Shown piece after piece: positions 22,965 to 33,904 of a stretch of DNA of 64,000 nucleotides. The notes beneath the pieces were generated by a model, which saw only the letters and a program-made list of their open reading frames with translations, was not told where the DNA came from and made no database searches. The stretch covers positions 23,907,143 through 23,971,142 of the forward strand of contig OZ025265.1 of NCBI GenBank assembly GCA_964019135.1. Reading direction: 5' to 3'. A program made the position numbers and the translations under genes. Position 1 is the stretch's first letter. The number at the start of each line of letters is the position of its first letter. This stretch comes from Arenicola marina (lineage: Eukaryota; Annelida; Polychaeta; Arenicolidae).

Positions 22965-23130
22965 AGTTGCTAAGGTAACGCGTTCGGCTCTTTGTGAGTG
23001 TGTTTTGCTTGCGCAACCCAAGCGGCCGGTGCGTGGTTCGATTCCCACCTGTACATGTCTATGTTTATGCGGGCTAAAGTTTCTATGCCTTTTTTTTCGC
23101 AAAAAATATGATGTTACTCCTGGAGCTTTT
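22965..23130 (+). mobile_element. tRNA-derived SINE (family 2), decayed tail
   Basis: The head contains 'gttgctaaggtaacgcgttc', 'aagcggccggtgcgtggttc' and a B box 'ggttcgattcc' at about 23036. The tail decays quickly after 'tttcgcaaaaaatatgatg'. Confidence 0.65.
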
Positions 23131-23416
23131 TTAAAATCCTGAATCCACCCCTGAGGTTGAGTGGTGCCAGCAGTAATGGTATATGGTGAACCAATCCATC
23201 AACAAGCTATTGTCGCTTTTTTGTTTAAACATCATTTATTTCTGGAGGTTTACAATAGCGAATTCACATGTTAATGCTCACCTCAATCTATTTGAGGAGG
23301 GGGGGGGCTATTGTTTGGTAAAGGTTAGCGTTAAAAAAATTGTCAGTGTTGGATCACAAGCTCCTACCTTATGACCTTGAAATGTTTACCTATACAACGC
23401 GTATCGGCCAGCCATA

Positions 23417-23545
23417 GATATATATATATATTCACCATATATATTCACCATATATATATATATATATTCACCATATATATATATATTCACCATATATATA
23501 TATATTCACCATATATATATATATTTACCATATATATCTATATTG
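23417..23545. repeat. TA-rich microsatellite interrupted by 'ttcacca'
   Basis: (TA)n runs separated by about six 'attcaccata' interruptions. Confidence 0.85.
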
Positions 23546-23898
23546 ACAATACTGCAAGTAAACAATAACGTAAGTCTGTATAATGCGGCTTCCTTGACGC
23601 AATGGTACTGGATCAATCAGTGATAATGTAACTGGGGCATTGATTGACAGGGTGTGCTGTATACATGTATCGTTTTGTGACGTCACCTCCCGCGTGATGT
23701 GTCTGTGACCTACTGGATGCGCCGTAACTATGACAACCCACACGCTCCCCTGTGGGGACCAGCTCTGCATTGTGTACAACCGCGCACGCTCTGTGTAAAT
23801 CGGAACGCTTTTAGGAGTAAAAATTTATAGTGAAAACCATTGAAATGTCGTTTGTGTTGTGTACACGATACAGCTATGTGTCTATTTTAAAGATTATT

Positions 23899-24135
23899 GT
23901 ATATTCAGGACGCTTTAACCATTATGGTCCTATCGAGTCTATTTGGAGAAGGAAGAGAAGGACGGAGCCATGTCCCCGGGGTAACCCCCTACTCTTTGCG
24001 AAGGACAATAGATCTTTTATCCTGCGACCACACAGACATGGCCACAGCGGGGCTCGAACCACCGATCCACGTGCCGTTAGGCTTTCATGTGGCCAGATCG
24101 CTCAATACTAGCGCTCTAACCCCCCACTGAGGTAT
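23899..24135 (-). mobile_element. tRNA-derived SINE (family 1), inverted
   Basis: Reads tail to head on the plus strand, from 'tattcaggacgctttaacc' through 'gccatgtccccggggtaacc' to a decayed A box near 24105-24130. Nearly full length. Confidence 0.85.
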
Positions 24136-24482
24136 GCGAATATTTAAAGTCGCTACGGAAAGGATGCAAACCCTTCGGTCTTTATCAAGCTTTTCAATAT
24201 TTAGATTAATGGCTTCGAATTCTGCTTAAATTGTAGACTAAAATAACGACGGTGTGGACTAAAACCACCTTATACAAGTATTGGTGCGGACAAATGTAAG
24301 TCAAAATCATCATCTATGCTATGGGAGACCGCAACTTAAGGATTACTGTAAATAAAACCATTCAATTATCTGCCTTTCAATGATTTTTTCGAAGCTGGCC
24401 TGAGCATAATACATAATCTGGTCAAATTCTTTGTCGCATGAAACTTAAACTTGAAAACAACCCAAATACTGATGAACTTTTG

Positions 24483-25655
24483 TTACGATTTTAATGCTTG
24501 AAACATTTTGTGGTACGCCACGCAATATTCGATTGGTTTATTGATACCCGAGGGTAAAATGAGCGGTTTCCGCTTGGTGGCGCCACTTTCATTTAGCGGC
24601 ACAGCGTCTGTTTGTGATGGGGGACACACCTCGTGGTCATAACATCCTGGCGAAACATTTTGTATCGCGTGATTATCTCGTACCAGTGACGTCATTTCCT
24701 GCGTCGGCATGGAATCTCGACGCGAGGTTTTTGAATTAGTCGCCATAATAATATCTCCCGCGGCGGAGTCACGTGATATTGAACTTCCGGTTTCGCAATA
24801 ACCAGAATCCAGGCTCTTCTCCTCGGATAGAAAAGTGCATCTATTCACACCGACGAATGCAATTCCGTCCGGTCTTTCTCCCGCACAGGACGCAGGCTCT
24901 GTGGAATTAGTGTCTGCGTCATACTGAATAGTCACATACTGGGTGTCTGATTCACGTCGTAGGTGACCTGTAATCCTATTTCTTTGGTGTGAGTGACGTC
25001 CAATGTTAAGTGACCTCACTGCAGTCCCTTGGTTCCGCTTTGTCCCATTCTTGAGATGGTTGCATCCATTTTGGGGTTTGAGACTAGAATTTGGCCATCT
25101 GTCCGCATGTCCCGAGGGTGTGACAGAGGTCACGGGCTCACAACACTCCGACGAGCTTCTGTGTCCTGAGTCAATGACTTTAGGTGTGACCCCTGCAGAG
25201 GTCACGGGTTCCCAACATCCCGACGACCTTCTGTGTCCAGAAGAGTCAATGACCTTCGGTTTGACCCCGGCAGAGGTCACGGGTTTACAATATCCCGATG
25301 AGCTCCTGTGTCCAGAGTCAATGACCTTCGGTTTGACCCCGGCAGAGGTCACGGGTTCACAACACTCCGAGCTCCTGCGTTCAGAGTCAGTCACTCCTCC
25401 TTCAGTTCCGGCAGAGGTCATAAGGTCACTTCCTACACCTGACCTCAGCCAAAGGGAAGGCGACGTCAACGTTCGCATTCTGGTTACTAGATGGTGCCAG
25501 CAGGCCTCCTGATACAGGCCTCGCGCGGTCAAATCCAAAATGGCGGAAGAGTCACCAGAAGGAATACTGTCTTGGTTAAGTTGTCTCAAGAGGTGCTCCT
25601 GGTCGAAATGACTGAACGGACAACCGCCTTCTGCGCAGTATCCCGGGTTCTGACT
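24483..25655 (-). CDS. PRIM2: DNA primase large subunit-like, last exon (Fe-S cysteines 3 and 4, long tail)
   Basis: Begins after acceptor 'gcttccacag' with SQNPGYCAEGG, then CPFSHFDQEHLLRQL and 'AILDLTARGLYQEACWHHL'. This aligns with the PriL C-terminal domain (HGCPFRHSDPELL...QILDLVKG.HYQVAC). The two cysteines (residues about 373 and 413, counted from Met 29751) are 40 apart, exactly as in human PRIM2 (384 and 424). The usual NHPNQ(F/Y)F segment that follows in PriL is not recognisable. Instead a tail of about 330 residues follows. It has 3.5 tandem copies of a 24-25 residue unit (CCEPVTSAGVKPKVIDSGHR-like) and then a Ser/Thr-rich low-similarity region. Stop TAA at 24483-24485. The symbol denotes homology; orthology to canonical PRIM2 is not proven. 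Confidence 0.82.
   Translation of the reverse strand, partial: SQNPGYCAEGGCPFSHFDQEHLLRQLNQDSIPSGDSSAILDLTARGLYQEACWHHLVTRMRTLTSPSLWLRSGVGSDLMTSAGTEGGVTDSERRSSECCEPVTSAGVKPKVIDSGHRSSSGYCKPVTSAGVKPKVIDSSGHRRSSGCWEPVTSAGVTPKVIDSGHRSSSECCEPVTSVTPSGHADRWPNSSLKPQNGCNHLKNGTKRNQGTAVRSLNIGRHSHQRNRITGHLRRESDTQYVTIQYDADTNSTEPASCAGERPDGIAFVGVNRCTFLSEEKSLDSGYCETGSSISRDSAAGDIIMATNSKTSRRDSMPTQEMTSLVRDNHAIQNVSPGCYDHEVCPPSQTDAVPLNESGATKRKPLILPSGINKPIEYCVAYHKMFQALKS
25125..25430 (-). repeat. coding tandem repeat, 72-75 bp units, in the primase-like tail
   Basis: On the plus strand the units read 'gcagaggtcacgggttcaca' ... 'tgtccagagtcaatgacctt', repeated 3-4 times with small in-frame indels. All indels keep the frame, which suggests selection for an open tail or recent expansion. 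Confidence 0.85.
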
Positions 25656-25892
25656 CTGTGGAAGCAAACCAAGAAATGGTCTTTAAATATCTTCAGAATT
25701 AGGGGGCGATAAAATTATTTTAGTAAAGTGAATCGTACTTAGCAAGTATGAAACCCGTTAAGACAAAGGCATTCTTCATGTCCCTGGTGCTTAAATAATA
25801 TTTAAAAAAACAAGCCAACTTAATAGAATAATTTCACAAATCCAGGGGAAGTCCCACTTGAAGACTTTTTTTTTTGATAACAGGTAGATTTG

Positions 25893-25965
25893 AGAAGGAC
25901 GCTTAAGGGTGGGGTAGAGCGGAGCCATGTGCTCCGGTAGTAACCCCCTACTCTTTATGTACATC
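25893..25965 (-). mobile_element. SINE tail fragment
   Basis: Inverted fragment of the shared tail ('ggacgctt', 'ggagccatgtgctcc', 'aaccccctactctttatg'). It is joined to the family 3 repeat at 26.0-26.15 kb. Confidence 0.5.
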
Positions 25966-26078
25966 TGCATTAGCACAGTGAGGCGCGACCCCGGTACGAT
26001 GGCTGGCCTGGCAAGGCTCATGCGACAAAGCCGACCGCGCTCACCTTCGGGCGGCCCCCAGCCGACCTCCAACAAGAG

Positions 26079-26152
26079 TATCCCTGCTCAAACCGCGGCT
26101 GTACGACTGCAGTTGTCCATTACCTGACGAAGGCTTCAAGGTACCAATTGGG
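26079..26152 (-). repeat. dispersed repeat (family 3), inverted copy
   Basis: The reverse complement contains 'agccgcggtttgagcaggga' and matches 16880-16960. It lies in an intron of the primase-like gene. Confidence 0.55.
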
Positions 26153-26162
26153 TGATTTAATT

Positions 26163-26400
26163 ATGACGCTTTAACCCATGTCGGTCATATCGCGACTATG
26201 GAAAGGCTCAAGGTTGAGAGGATCCATGTCTCCGGGGGAGTAACCCCGTACTCTTTACGAAAAAATCCGTCGTAGAATCGTTATCCTGCACAAACATTTG
26301 CACAGGTGGGATTCGATCCACACACCGGCCGCCTGAGCTGGTCTAGCAGACCACATGCCACACTAGCCGAACGCGCTACCTACTAAACAACGGGGGTGAG
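26163..26400 (-). mobile_element. tRNA-derived SINE (family 2), inverted
   Basis: Tail 'gacgctttaacccatgtcgg' through 'agtaaccccgtactcttta', then head 'gattcgatccacacaccggc' and 'cgaacgcgctacctact'. It has the same head type as the copies at 16.5 and 55.6 kb. Confidence 0.75.
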
Positions 26401-26464
26401 CTCCTCAAGGTACTAAACGTATAGAATGTTACTCCTCATAAAATGATAGTCGAATAAGGCCCGC

Positions 26465-26620
26465 GGTGTCCATGTATGTGCGGTCGCAGGATAAAGATAC
26501 CATGTCCTTCTTCGAAAAGAGTAGGCTGGTCCGGGGACAATGGCTCCACTCTCCCCTCCTTCTCCCATTGACGCGATATGACCAAAAATGGTTAAAGCAC
26601 CCTAAATATACAACCAACCA
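26465..26620 (+). mobile_element. 5'-truncated SINE tail next to a primase-like exon
   Basis: The tail module from 'tgcggtcgcaggataaagat' to 'aatatacaaccaacca' is present without a tRNA head. It ends 20 bp from the exon boundary at 26641 of the minus-strand gene. Confidence 0.8.
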
Positions 26621-26640
26621 TCAGTGCCAGAGAACTATAC

Positions 26641-26874
26641 CTGAATGGACGAGCAGCAGTGTGCTCTGTAGTTTTTCCGCGCCCCCTCCAGCCCATACAG
26701 ATGCCGTATGCTGTAGGCGTAGCGACGGCCATCGTCCTGCCAGGTATGTGTACACGGGGAGTGCGCGGACGCCGTTGCCGTGGCAACTGGGGTTTGTGAG
26801 TACTCATTTCTCCAAAATTGGATGGCCTCATGCAGTGGAAGCCCCAATTCTTTCAAGAACAGGGTATACTGGAC
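26641..26874 (-). CDS. PRIM2: DNA primase large subunit-like, exon (Fe-S cysteine 2)
   Basis: Acceptor 'aaatacaatag' then VQYTLFLKELGLPLHEAIQF, W, and later RRYAYSIRHLYGLEGARKNY and RAHCCSSIQ, with donor CAG|gtatag. It aligns with human [21 protein letters not shown] and [23 protein letters not shown]. Cys357 is in the place of the second cluster ligand (human Cys367). A linker between QFW and the YxIRH motif is about 13 residues longer than in human, with an Ala/Thr-rich insert. Both exon ends are in phase 0. Confidence 0.85.
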
Positions 26875-27276
26875 CTATTGTATTTTGTTTTTTACAGAAA
26901 GGAAAGAAAACATGTAAGCTTATGGTGTATGTCCGCGATGCGATTTAACTCCTATGCTGCAGGAATGTCCTTATTGTATGTTTCAGTTATGGAAATAAAG
27001 TGACAGTTGGAAATATACATGCTCACATATTCATATTCATAGAAACAATACGTTATACATCACACCACAAACAGTGTTGGGAAAGTAACGAGTACCGGGA
27101 TACGAGATAGTGACAATGAATAGGACTTCCAAACTCACGTGAGTCATAATAAGAAATTACTAGCACACCAGCTGCAAATCCTTACGCAATCCTTACACCA
27201 GCTGCGAATCTGTACGCAGACAAACGTAACCACAGAAGCAAATTGCACAACTGGAGGATAAGACCATTGAACGTAC

Positions 27277-27417
27277 CCTTGCAAAGTGCTTCAATCGGTG
27301 ACGCGTGCGCAGTGCTCTGTGGAGGTGCGCCATGCATGGTGGGAAGGTCTCTGCCAGTTTGTCTAAGTCCTCTGAACGCACCGGACCCACAGGTGAGCAC
27401 TGACCCAGTGGCGACAC
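27277..27417 (-). CDS. PRIM2: DNA primase large subunit-like, exon (Fe-S cysteine 1)
   Basis: Encodes VSPLGQCSPVGPVRSEDLDK, then LAETFPPCMAHLHRALRTRH and RLKHFAR. It aligns with human [28 protein letters not shown]. Cys264 corresponds to human Cys287, the first [4Fe-4S] ligand. The H.L+H..R pattern of the primer/template-binding surface is kept. Donor AGG|gtacgt, phase 0. The acceptor is taken at 'catcgtcag'; joined directly to the upstream exon, it gives a linker of about the same length as human. Confidence 0.82.
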
Positions 27418-28101
27418 CTGACGATGAAACCTGAACTGTCGCTACAACAAGAGAACAATTCACGCACATAGTTATACCTACAACGCGTACAACAGATACA
27501 CAAGACAGCCTTACCTTATAGACAAATTGTAATAGTTTATTCCAAACGCATGTCGAACATATACAGGGAGACATAACCGACTGATCGACTGCCCGGGACA
27601 GTTGAATTACAGGATTGGACAGGTCAGAATATTGGTTGTATGCCCGACGGGGCAGGTGAAGATTTAGACTGCCCTCTCTCGCTCTCCAGAAGTGTCCAGC
27701 AGTTAACTGAGCAAACAACTTGCAGGCACTGATCAATGCGAGAAATAACTGAACGGTAGCTTTTGTTTGTTAGCCCCGACAATACAATATCGAAAAAATG
27801 TCCGCTCAGTCATAGGCGCTCACTTTTCGGAACATGACATTGCAGAATCGTCGAAATTCTTGTAAATAACGGAGTAAAGAAATTGTTTATTAATTGTATT
27901 AACGTTGTTTTTCCCTAAATTGGACAGATAAACGCAGGTTGGGGGCAGGTCCATCTCAACGCCAAGAGCCCGACAGGACAGACGACATCCATAGTTAATG
28001 CCTCTAGCTGATATATTGATTAAGTTACTTTATGCCCCACGTCTATTACCACGGCCGTACACAATACTTCACCTCCATGAATAAAGAAGGTAATTCACGG
28101 T

Positions 28102-28214
28102 GAATATTACAGCCTTTGTCCACCAATCCAGACGATTTTGCAATTTGCGCAGTATCATGGCGAGCCCGATCGGAACAAAATCGTCTGAATATGTAGACAA
28201 AGGCTCTAACATTC
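28102..28214. repeat. hairpin in a primase-like intron
   Basis: 'gcctttgtccaccaatccag', then 'acgattttg' (left arm, from 28102) is the inverted copy of 'caaaatcgtctga...gacaaaggc' (right arm, 28176-28214). Arms are about 39 bp with a few mismatches; the loop is about 35 bp. Confidence 0.75.
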
Positions 28215-28406
28215 ACTTTGAATACATCATATTGCCCCGATAACGGAGTATAATTATGGCAACGAACATGAACTCGCTCCATATTACATGTATACCATTT
28301 TATTTAACATCGCCCCACCTTAGACTGTAGATCGGAACTAAATCGGCATCACATCCGTGAATTAGCCTGAATCCACAAGTGTCTTATCTACATCTGTGAT
28401 ACATAC

Positions 28407-28899
28407 CTTGACTTTGGCGACTAGCGCGATCATTCTATCGTCTTGCCAGACGCTTGATAAACAGCCATCGGCAAGCCTCATCCCAAGTCTCAGCAGGGAT
28501 TTAAACACACCAACCAGCACTTCCCCTAACTTGGTGACCGATACCCGAGCAATACCCGTATCCAACGTCACTGAGCGCTTGGCCACCAGTCCCAATACCA
28601 TCTGAAATGGCAGGAAGATGAACGAGTTTTGTCTGCCTCCGTCGCTGTAATCCCTTATCAAAGTCTTCCAGTCTCTGTCGGCAGTGAGAGCGTCAAGTGA
28701 CGTCATCACGTGACGCATTTCCGGCGCAAGCGACACGTGTTTCCGGTCTGTGTTTTTCGTGTTTCCCTGCAGCCGTTGTAACGGTTTAACGCAGCTGTAC
28801 AGCTCCTTCTCAGTGAGGCAAGACCAGCGGTAGCCGAAGAGAAGTGTTTCGGCGCGAACGTAGAAGTCTCTCATCTCGGGATCCTCGCAACATGCCAGT
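28407..28899 (-). CDS. PRIM2: DNA primase large subunit-like, exon (N-terminal domain)
   Basis: Acceptor 'ggtttcag' restores Arg, then LACCEDPEMRDFYVRAETLL and FGYRWSCLTEKELYSCVK. This aligns with human [29 protein letters not shown]. Further on, 'FQMVLGLVAKRSVTLDTGIA', then RVSVTKLGEVLVGVFKSLL and 'QDDRMIALVAKVK', align with human [28 protein letters not shown] and QSDERLQPLLNHL. This is the helical N-terminal domain that docks the catalytic subunit. Identity to human is low (about a third by eye) but collinear. Donor AAG|gtatgt, phase 0. Confidence 0.82.
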
Positions 28900-29536
28900 C
28901 TGAAACCATTAGATGCACAATTATGACCACAATCGCCCGAGTTGATAAAGAATAATCATTATAACCTTTAAGTATAACCTTAGTTTTATGGGTTATTTTA
29001 TTCTCTGATAAGCGACAGATAACACATCGACAAAATCAGTCAAAAATCAACCACATAAAGGATAAATATCAGTGATGGCATCATATGTAGAATTTCATTT
29101 TCTTTAAAACTCTCCATTGCTGTTCACTTTTCTCCTTCCAGTACTATGTTCTCTGGGTCAAAATAGTACTTTATAATCTCAATGAGAGCAAATAATTTAA
29201 AATTTTACTTTTAGGTAATTGTCTTCAGGTGTATATAAATGAAGTTCAAACTTCATTTATCAATGTGTGACATTACCTATGTAGCCATGGATTTTCAACA
29301 TCAGAATACTCTACCCACACGTTACATTGCACTTATATTCAATGGTAGGCCAGGATCATAGCATGTTTAAATAAATACAGATTGACAAAGGCAATAATCA
29401 GATATCTGTACAGATATATCAAGAAATTCATTGTAAAATATGTTTGTATACCACTACCATTTCAAAGAACTAGATAGTAATATAAAGATGTTGAAAGTTA
29501 TGAAGGCTTATTATCATATACTGGCAATAATGTCAC

Positions 29537-29771
29537 CTCAGTGTGAAATGTGATGCAAGATCCCATGGAGAACTTTCGATTAGACAGTCAGAATACTCCA
29601 CGGTTGATGTCTTCTCCACTAAGTCCTTCATTGCTACAGTATTGCCGCCACACTTATCAACTTCAAGAAGGAACTGGAGCCTTTTTAAACAGATGCTGTC
29701 AAGTCGATCTAGTTGAATCACTCCTCGAGGTGGCTTTATATAAAATGCCATGCTGATGCTATATTGTCTTT
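29537..29771 (-). CDS. PRIM2: DNA primase large subunit-like, most upstream exon recognised
   Basis: Acceptor 'ttttatttgcag' then RQYSISMAFYIKPPRGVIQL and DRLDSICLKRLQFLLEV, ending SSPWDLASHFTLR. It aligns with human [33 protein letters not shown] and DHISHFILRLAYC. Donor CTGAG|gtgaca, phase 2. Open frame continues upstream of Met 29751 to the acceptor, so a short 5' exon (the residues before SYPHCLQFY in human) probably exists but was not found. Translation from Met 29751 is the alternative, giving 751 aa overall. Human PRIM2 is 509 aa; the excess is almost all in the C-terminal tail. Confidence 0.78.
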
Positions 29772-30083
29772 CTGCAAATAAAATTGTAGATCACATTAAT
29801 AAATTAATATATACTTTATGGTTCAATTATTACTGTACTAATGACAAGCGAGATACTTATAAGCTGTTATCCCAGGCCAAAAAATAGGAAATTACATCAT
29901 CATGTTTGTATCCAGGAAATATATATCCAATGTGCATCTGCAATGCAGCTCTAAATTATTCATTGGTTGGTTGTATAGTATTTTCAATTTGAGCTGTATT
30001 GCTTACTGTCTGGTCTGGTTGAGGTGGCATCATTTTGGGCTTGCTTGCTGCTCGGGAGACTGGCCCGAGTTGTTCTTAGGCTA

Positions 30084-31077
30084 CCGTCATTTACGTATGT
30101 TTTGGAATACTAAAAATGTAAGTTTTAGTACACCCTCAATTTTGGAAAAAATTATTATTATTCCGGGCTGTACGATTTAGTACACTACAGATGATGGGTA
30201 AAGTTTGTATCAATGTTATAGTACACACAAATTTTTCGCAAATTTATCTATCTTGTTAGGTCGCGGCCGTGAAGATATAAGACATGTATAGCATTGAAAC
30301 ATGTCTCACTAGTTAATTCCCTACAACAAGAAAGCAGATTTCATGGCTCTGGCAGTGTCGCACACTAGTTCGGCGGTGAAGCACGGAAGCCATGTATAAG
30401 CCCCAACCCTCCTGGTGACTGATGACACTGGTGCATGTGAAGCCATTTCCTGCTTTCTCTATAAATCATCCGTTAATTTAAGCTACCGATTGCCTTCCCA
30501 TCTCTCTCCGACCCATACCCTGGTTTATCTGTGACCAATCAGAATGCAGCTATAACAATCTGGTACCTGGCTGGAACTGAGAGAACTGGCGCCTGTATAG
30601 ATCTACTTAATAAATAGGCAGGTATTATATCTGCACCACCCGACTCCGACCCCTCCCCAGGCACCCCCATCATCACCCTCCACTCCCCTCGCAGGTGGCC
30701 AAGCGCCTGTGTTAATAGAAATGCTAAGTCCGAGACACCGACCCCTTCTCCATCCTTCTCAACTGATCTCGATCTCGACAGGAAGCAAGTAAGGCACATA
30801 TTGTGGGTCAGTTGACTGGCTGACCATACAAACCCTACCCTACCATGCCCCTTACACGCAACTTAATTGTAGTGGCTATGGCTACGGCAGCTCTTGAACT
30901 GACTAACCGTACAAACCCCTACCCTTTACTCTCCACCCCCCCCCCCCTCCCCCAACAAAAAAAAGTATCAAAGTTTTGGAACAGCTGGAAAATTAATAAA
31001 TTTTTTTGACCATATGTTTTGTTACACCCAGGTTTGTAATTATTTTTTGGGTGTTCCAAAACATACGTAAATGACGG
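30084..31077. mobile_element. non-autonomous DNA transposon with about 28-bp TIRs and TA flanks
   Basis: The ends 'ccgtcatttacgtatgtttt', then 'ggaa', are perfect inverted copies at 30084 and 31077. TA dinucleotides flank both ends (30082-30083, 31078-31079), which suggests a Tc1/mariner-type TA target duplication. No transposase frame is visible. A partial relative lies at 575-830. Confidence 0.75.
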
Positions 31078-31227
31078 TACTTATCAGGTGTCTGATTCTG
31101 TTTAGGGAATCTGACTGCAAGAGTCGGAAGCGATGGATGCAGAAATAAAAGACCAGTGCAGCCAACAGTACCAGGCGTCTTTAGTTTTAATAAATTGAAG
31201 TTTTAGTCACTAGAGCCATGATATCAC

Positions 31228-31264
31228 TAGAGTTGTATATTCAGGACGCTTTAACCACTTATCT
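31228..31264 (-). mobile_element. short SINE tail fragment
   Basis: 'gttgtatattcaggacgctt' followed by 'taaccactta' is the extreme 3' end of the family 1 SINE, inverted. Confidence 0.6.
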
Positions 31265-33780
31265 CAATATCATTGAAGCCACTTTCCGACCAAAGTGAAC
31301 ATTTGGTAAATTACAATATATATATGCTTTATTCATATAATGCTTATCTGAATAACCAGTCACTAAATTATTCTGACACCACTAGAATAAATTACATAAA
31401 TATAAAATCTTTCCACCCCAGAAACGGAGTGCAAAGTAGGTGACAACTACTAGGCGGCAAATGTCAATGTAGTGTACAATGTAGAGTTTGTGTATTGGTG
31501 GTTGCGAGCATAAAGAAAAAAATTAAGATATTTTTTGCTAGATGGCGCCACTGCAGATATTGTTTATGCATGGATTTAGCCACATGGCGTCACTTCAGAT
31601 TTTGTTATCAACAAACAAAACGGAAGATGGGTTCGGTGGGTGAAAGACATATTACGGCTCCGAAAAATGTTTGGGTTTCCTTCTCCTTAATGGATATACC
31701 TTATTGGATAACATGTAATACTACGTAATTTACAACATCGCATGACCAATACCACCAAAACGGCCACCAACCACTCCGTTTCGCCTATTCTTGCTCCGTT
31801 TCACGAAACGGAGGCCGTTTCGTGGTTTACCCATATCCCTGGAGAGTGACGGTGTTTAGTGTCCAGTTTAATTTTTTTACAATTCTCAGTGTCTGATGTC
31901 AATTTTGCAGAATGTTATAGATCGCTCTTTTGGCTATATGCCAATTTAGACATATGCTCTAATACTTTTTTTTCGCAGAAATAAAACCTAAACAAAACCT
32001 GATGTTGACACACTCTCTTGCTGTCTTGGTGCCAGAAAATAGCACAAGGTATGTAGAATACATAACGATTATGATTATACATGTATATATTGTTGAAAAA
32101 GCTACATTGATTCCCCACTCACATCTAAGAAATTTAGCAGTGATACTGTTGTATTTCTAGAGAAGTGGGCTTGGCCAGGGGCACTTGTACCAATATGCAA
32201 TAGTCCTGTGCACAGGCGCTCAGATTTGTTGACAAACAATACCCCAAGGCCAGGGTCAACTGGTCAAGCACCTATAAAGAAAGTTGGGGATAGGGTATCA
32301 GGGGTCTAATCACAGTAGTCCTGCAAGCAAGCCACTGTGGCTACCGCCGCGCGACTGGACCGATATCGGAGCGGACTAGGGTACATTTATGGAACTATAA
32401 TCACAGGTGCTTGACACACCAGCCCAACACGAGGGGTTGTAGCACTTGACACAAGGATGCTAGTTAAGAACGACCCCCCGTGTTGGGCTGGTGTTTCAAG
32501 CCCCTGACACCAGGTCCAGGGGACTGGGCCGTGCCTGTGGTCTAATCCATTACTGGTGGGCGATAATACAGGTGTCCACAGTGTACAACGAAATATTTCA
32601 CATATTATGCCACATAATACATACCAAAGTGACATAATTGAATGGCAGAATGTAACATTTAGCTCATTCATTCACTGGCGAGGTATGCATGCAACAATAG
32701 CATGCAGAGACACTCAAACTTCAAATGTCAGTTTGAGGCTCGTTGTCAATACCACTCGCTAGGTGGCGCTCATGACTGTAACTGGAAGCATTCGAAAGAT
32801 GGCAGCACTGTCTCCCTCCTTAGCTCATGGGCGGGCAAGTTGTAAGTTGACCCTCGACGACGGAGTCACAAAGAGGCAGACACCAAGTGTAACCCTTTCC
32901 TTCCGTCGATGATAGTAGTTTTGTGGAGACAAATTCCGTTCGGTCGACCAAAGTTCATTTCGTCGACAAAATAAATTTTTAACCCGAGAAACTTTATAAT
33001 TATGGAGCCCCCCCACCCCGCTCCCATTCTCCCTTTGCGTCTCGCCCTCCACCCCCCGTCGAAAGGACCCCCACTCACGCTTAATCCTAGATCTGCCCTT
33101 GAATATGATGCAGAGTCTTAGGTTCGAGTCCCGATCTGGCGTTCTTGGGCATATGTGTCATCCATTCATATGTCCCGGGAAGTGTCTTGGCACAATTTAA
33201 CTTTCGAGTGCCCAAAAACACACTACATGATTCAGCTGGCGATTGCCCTTCCGATTGTCATTTGATTCTTGCGAATCACCAGACAACATGAATTCTTGTT
33301 CACGAAATTAATTTTTTACTACAAAAGGAAGTTGTCACCTCGAATAAGTCTATTTTGTGGCACCATATCTACAAAAACACTTTTATAGACAGAATATATT
33401 GTCGTTCGGACAGCATAGGTTTTGTAACGAAGTTCATTTCACCGACAAAACGCAGTTTTGTAGACAGAACACCTTTTTGTTTTGACAGAATATAATGTTC
33501 CACTAACGATAAGTAGATTAGCGTAGTTTGTAGTTTGATTGGTGAACACTGGCCCCGGGCCATCCTCCCCATCGTAGTATCCAGATACAGAGGCGAGGGG
33601 GGTGGGGGCGTTGTGAAGGGAAGGTAAGTATTGGTGTTTAGGCCACGGTTGTGCACATGAAGGCTATACATTGGGCCAAGAGAATGGGGTTAGCCGAACT
33701 ACCGGTGTGCCCCAGGACAACGGGTGTGCTGCCAAACTGCAGGGTGGGTGCCCGGTGGGGGAGAGGGTACTGCTGTGGGT
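31265..33780. other. intergenic interval with minor repeats
   Basis: No gene recognised. It holds a 24-bp inverted repeat ('ccagcccaacacg' about 32420, 'cgtgttgggctgg' about 32479) and degenerate 'agttcatttcgtcgacaaaa'-like motifs at 32950 and 33430. The unlocated first exon of the primase-like gene could lie here or in 29772-31264. Confidence 0.4.
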
Positions 33781-33904
33781 TCCGCGGTAAAGCCCCCCCC
33801 CCCTTTTTTCATCACCAAAATCCGCTTGGTTGGGACGTTTTACTGCCAAAATTCGCTCGGGGTATCTTTTCGCGGCAACCCGTTCTATGAACACACTTGC
33901 ACTA

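Noticed and set aside
26659..26859. Reading the primase-like exon with a short intron removing the Ala/Thr-rich insert
   Set aside because: No donor/acceptor pair in the right phase restores the YAYSIRH frame; a simple insertion explains it better.
27515..27706. Possible extra primase-like exon (phase 0, acceptor 'tgctcag', donor 'gtaagg')
   Set aside because: Splice signals fit, but the 64 residues have no counterpart in PriL. Skipping it gives a linker of about human length, so it was left out; it could be an alternative exon.
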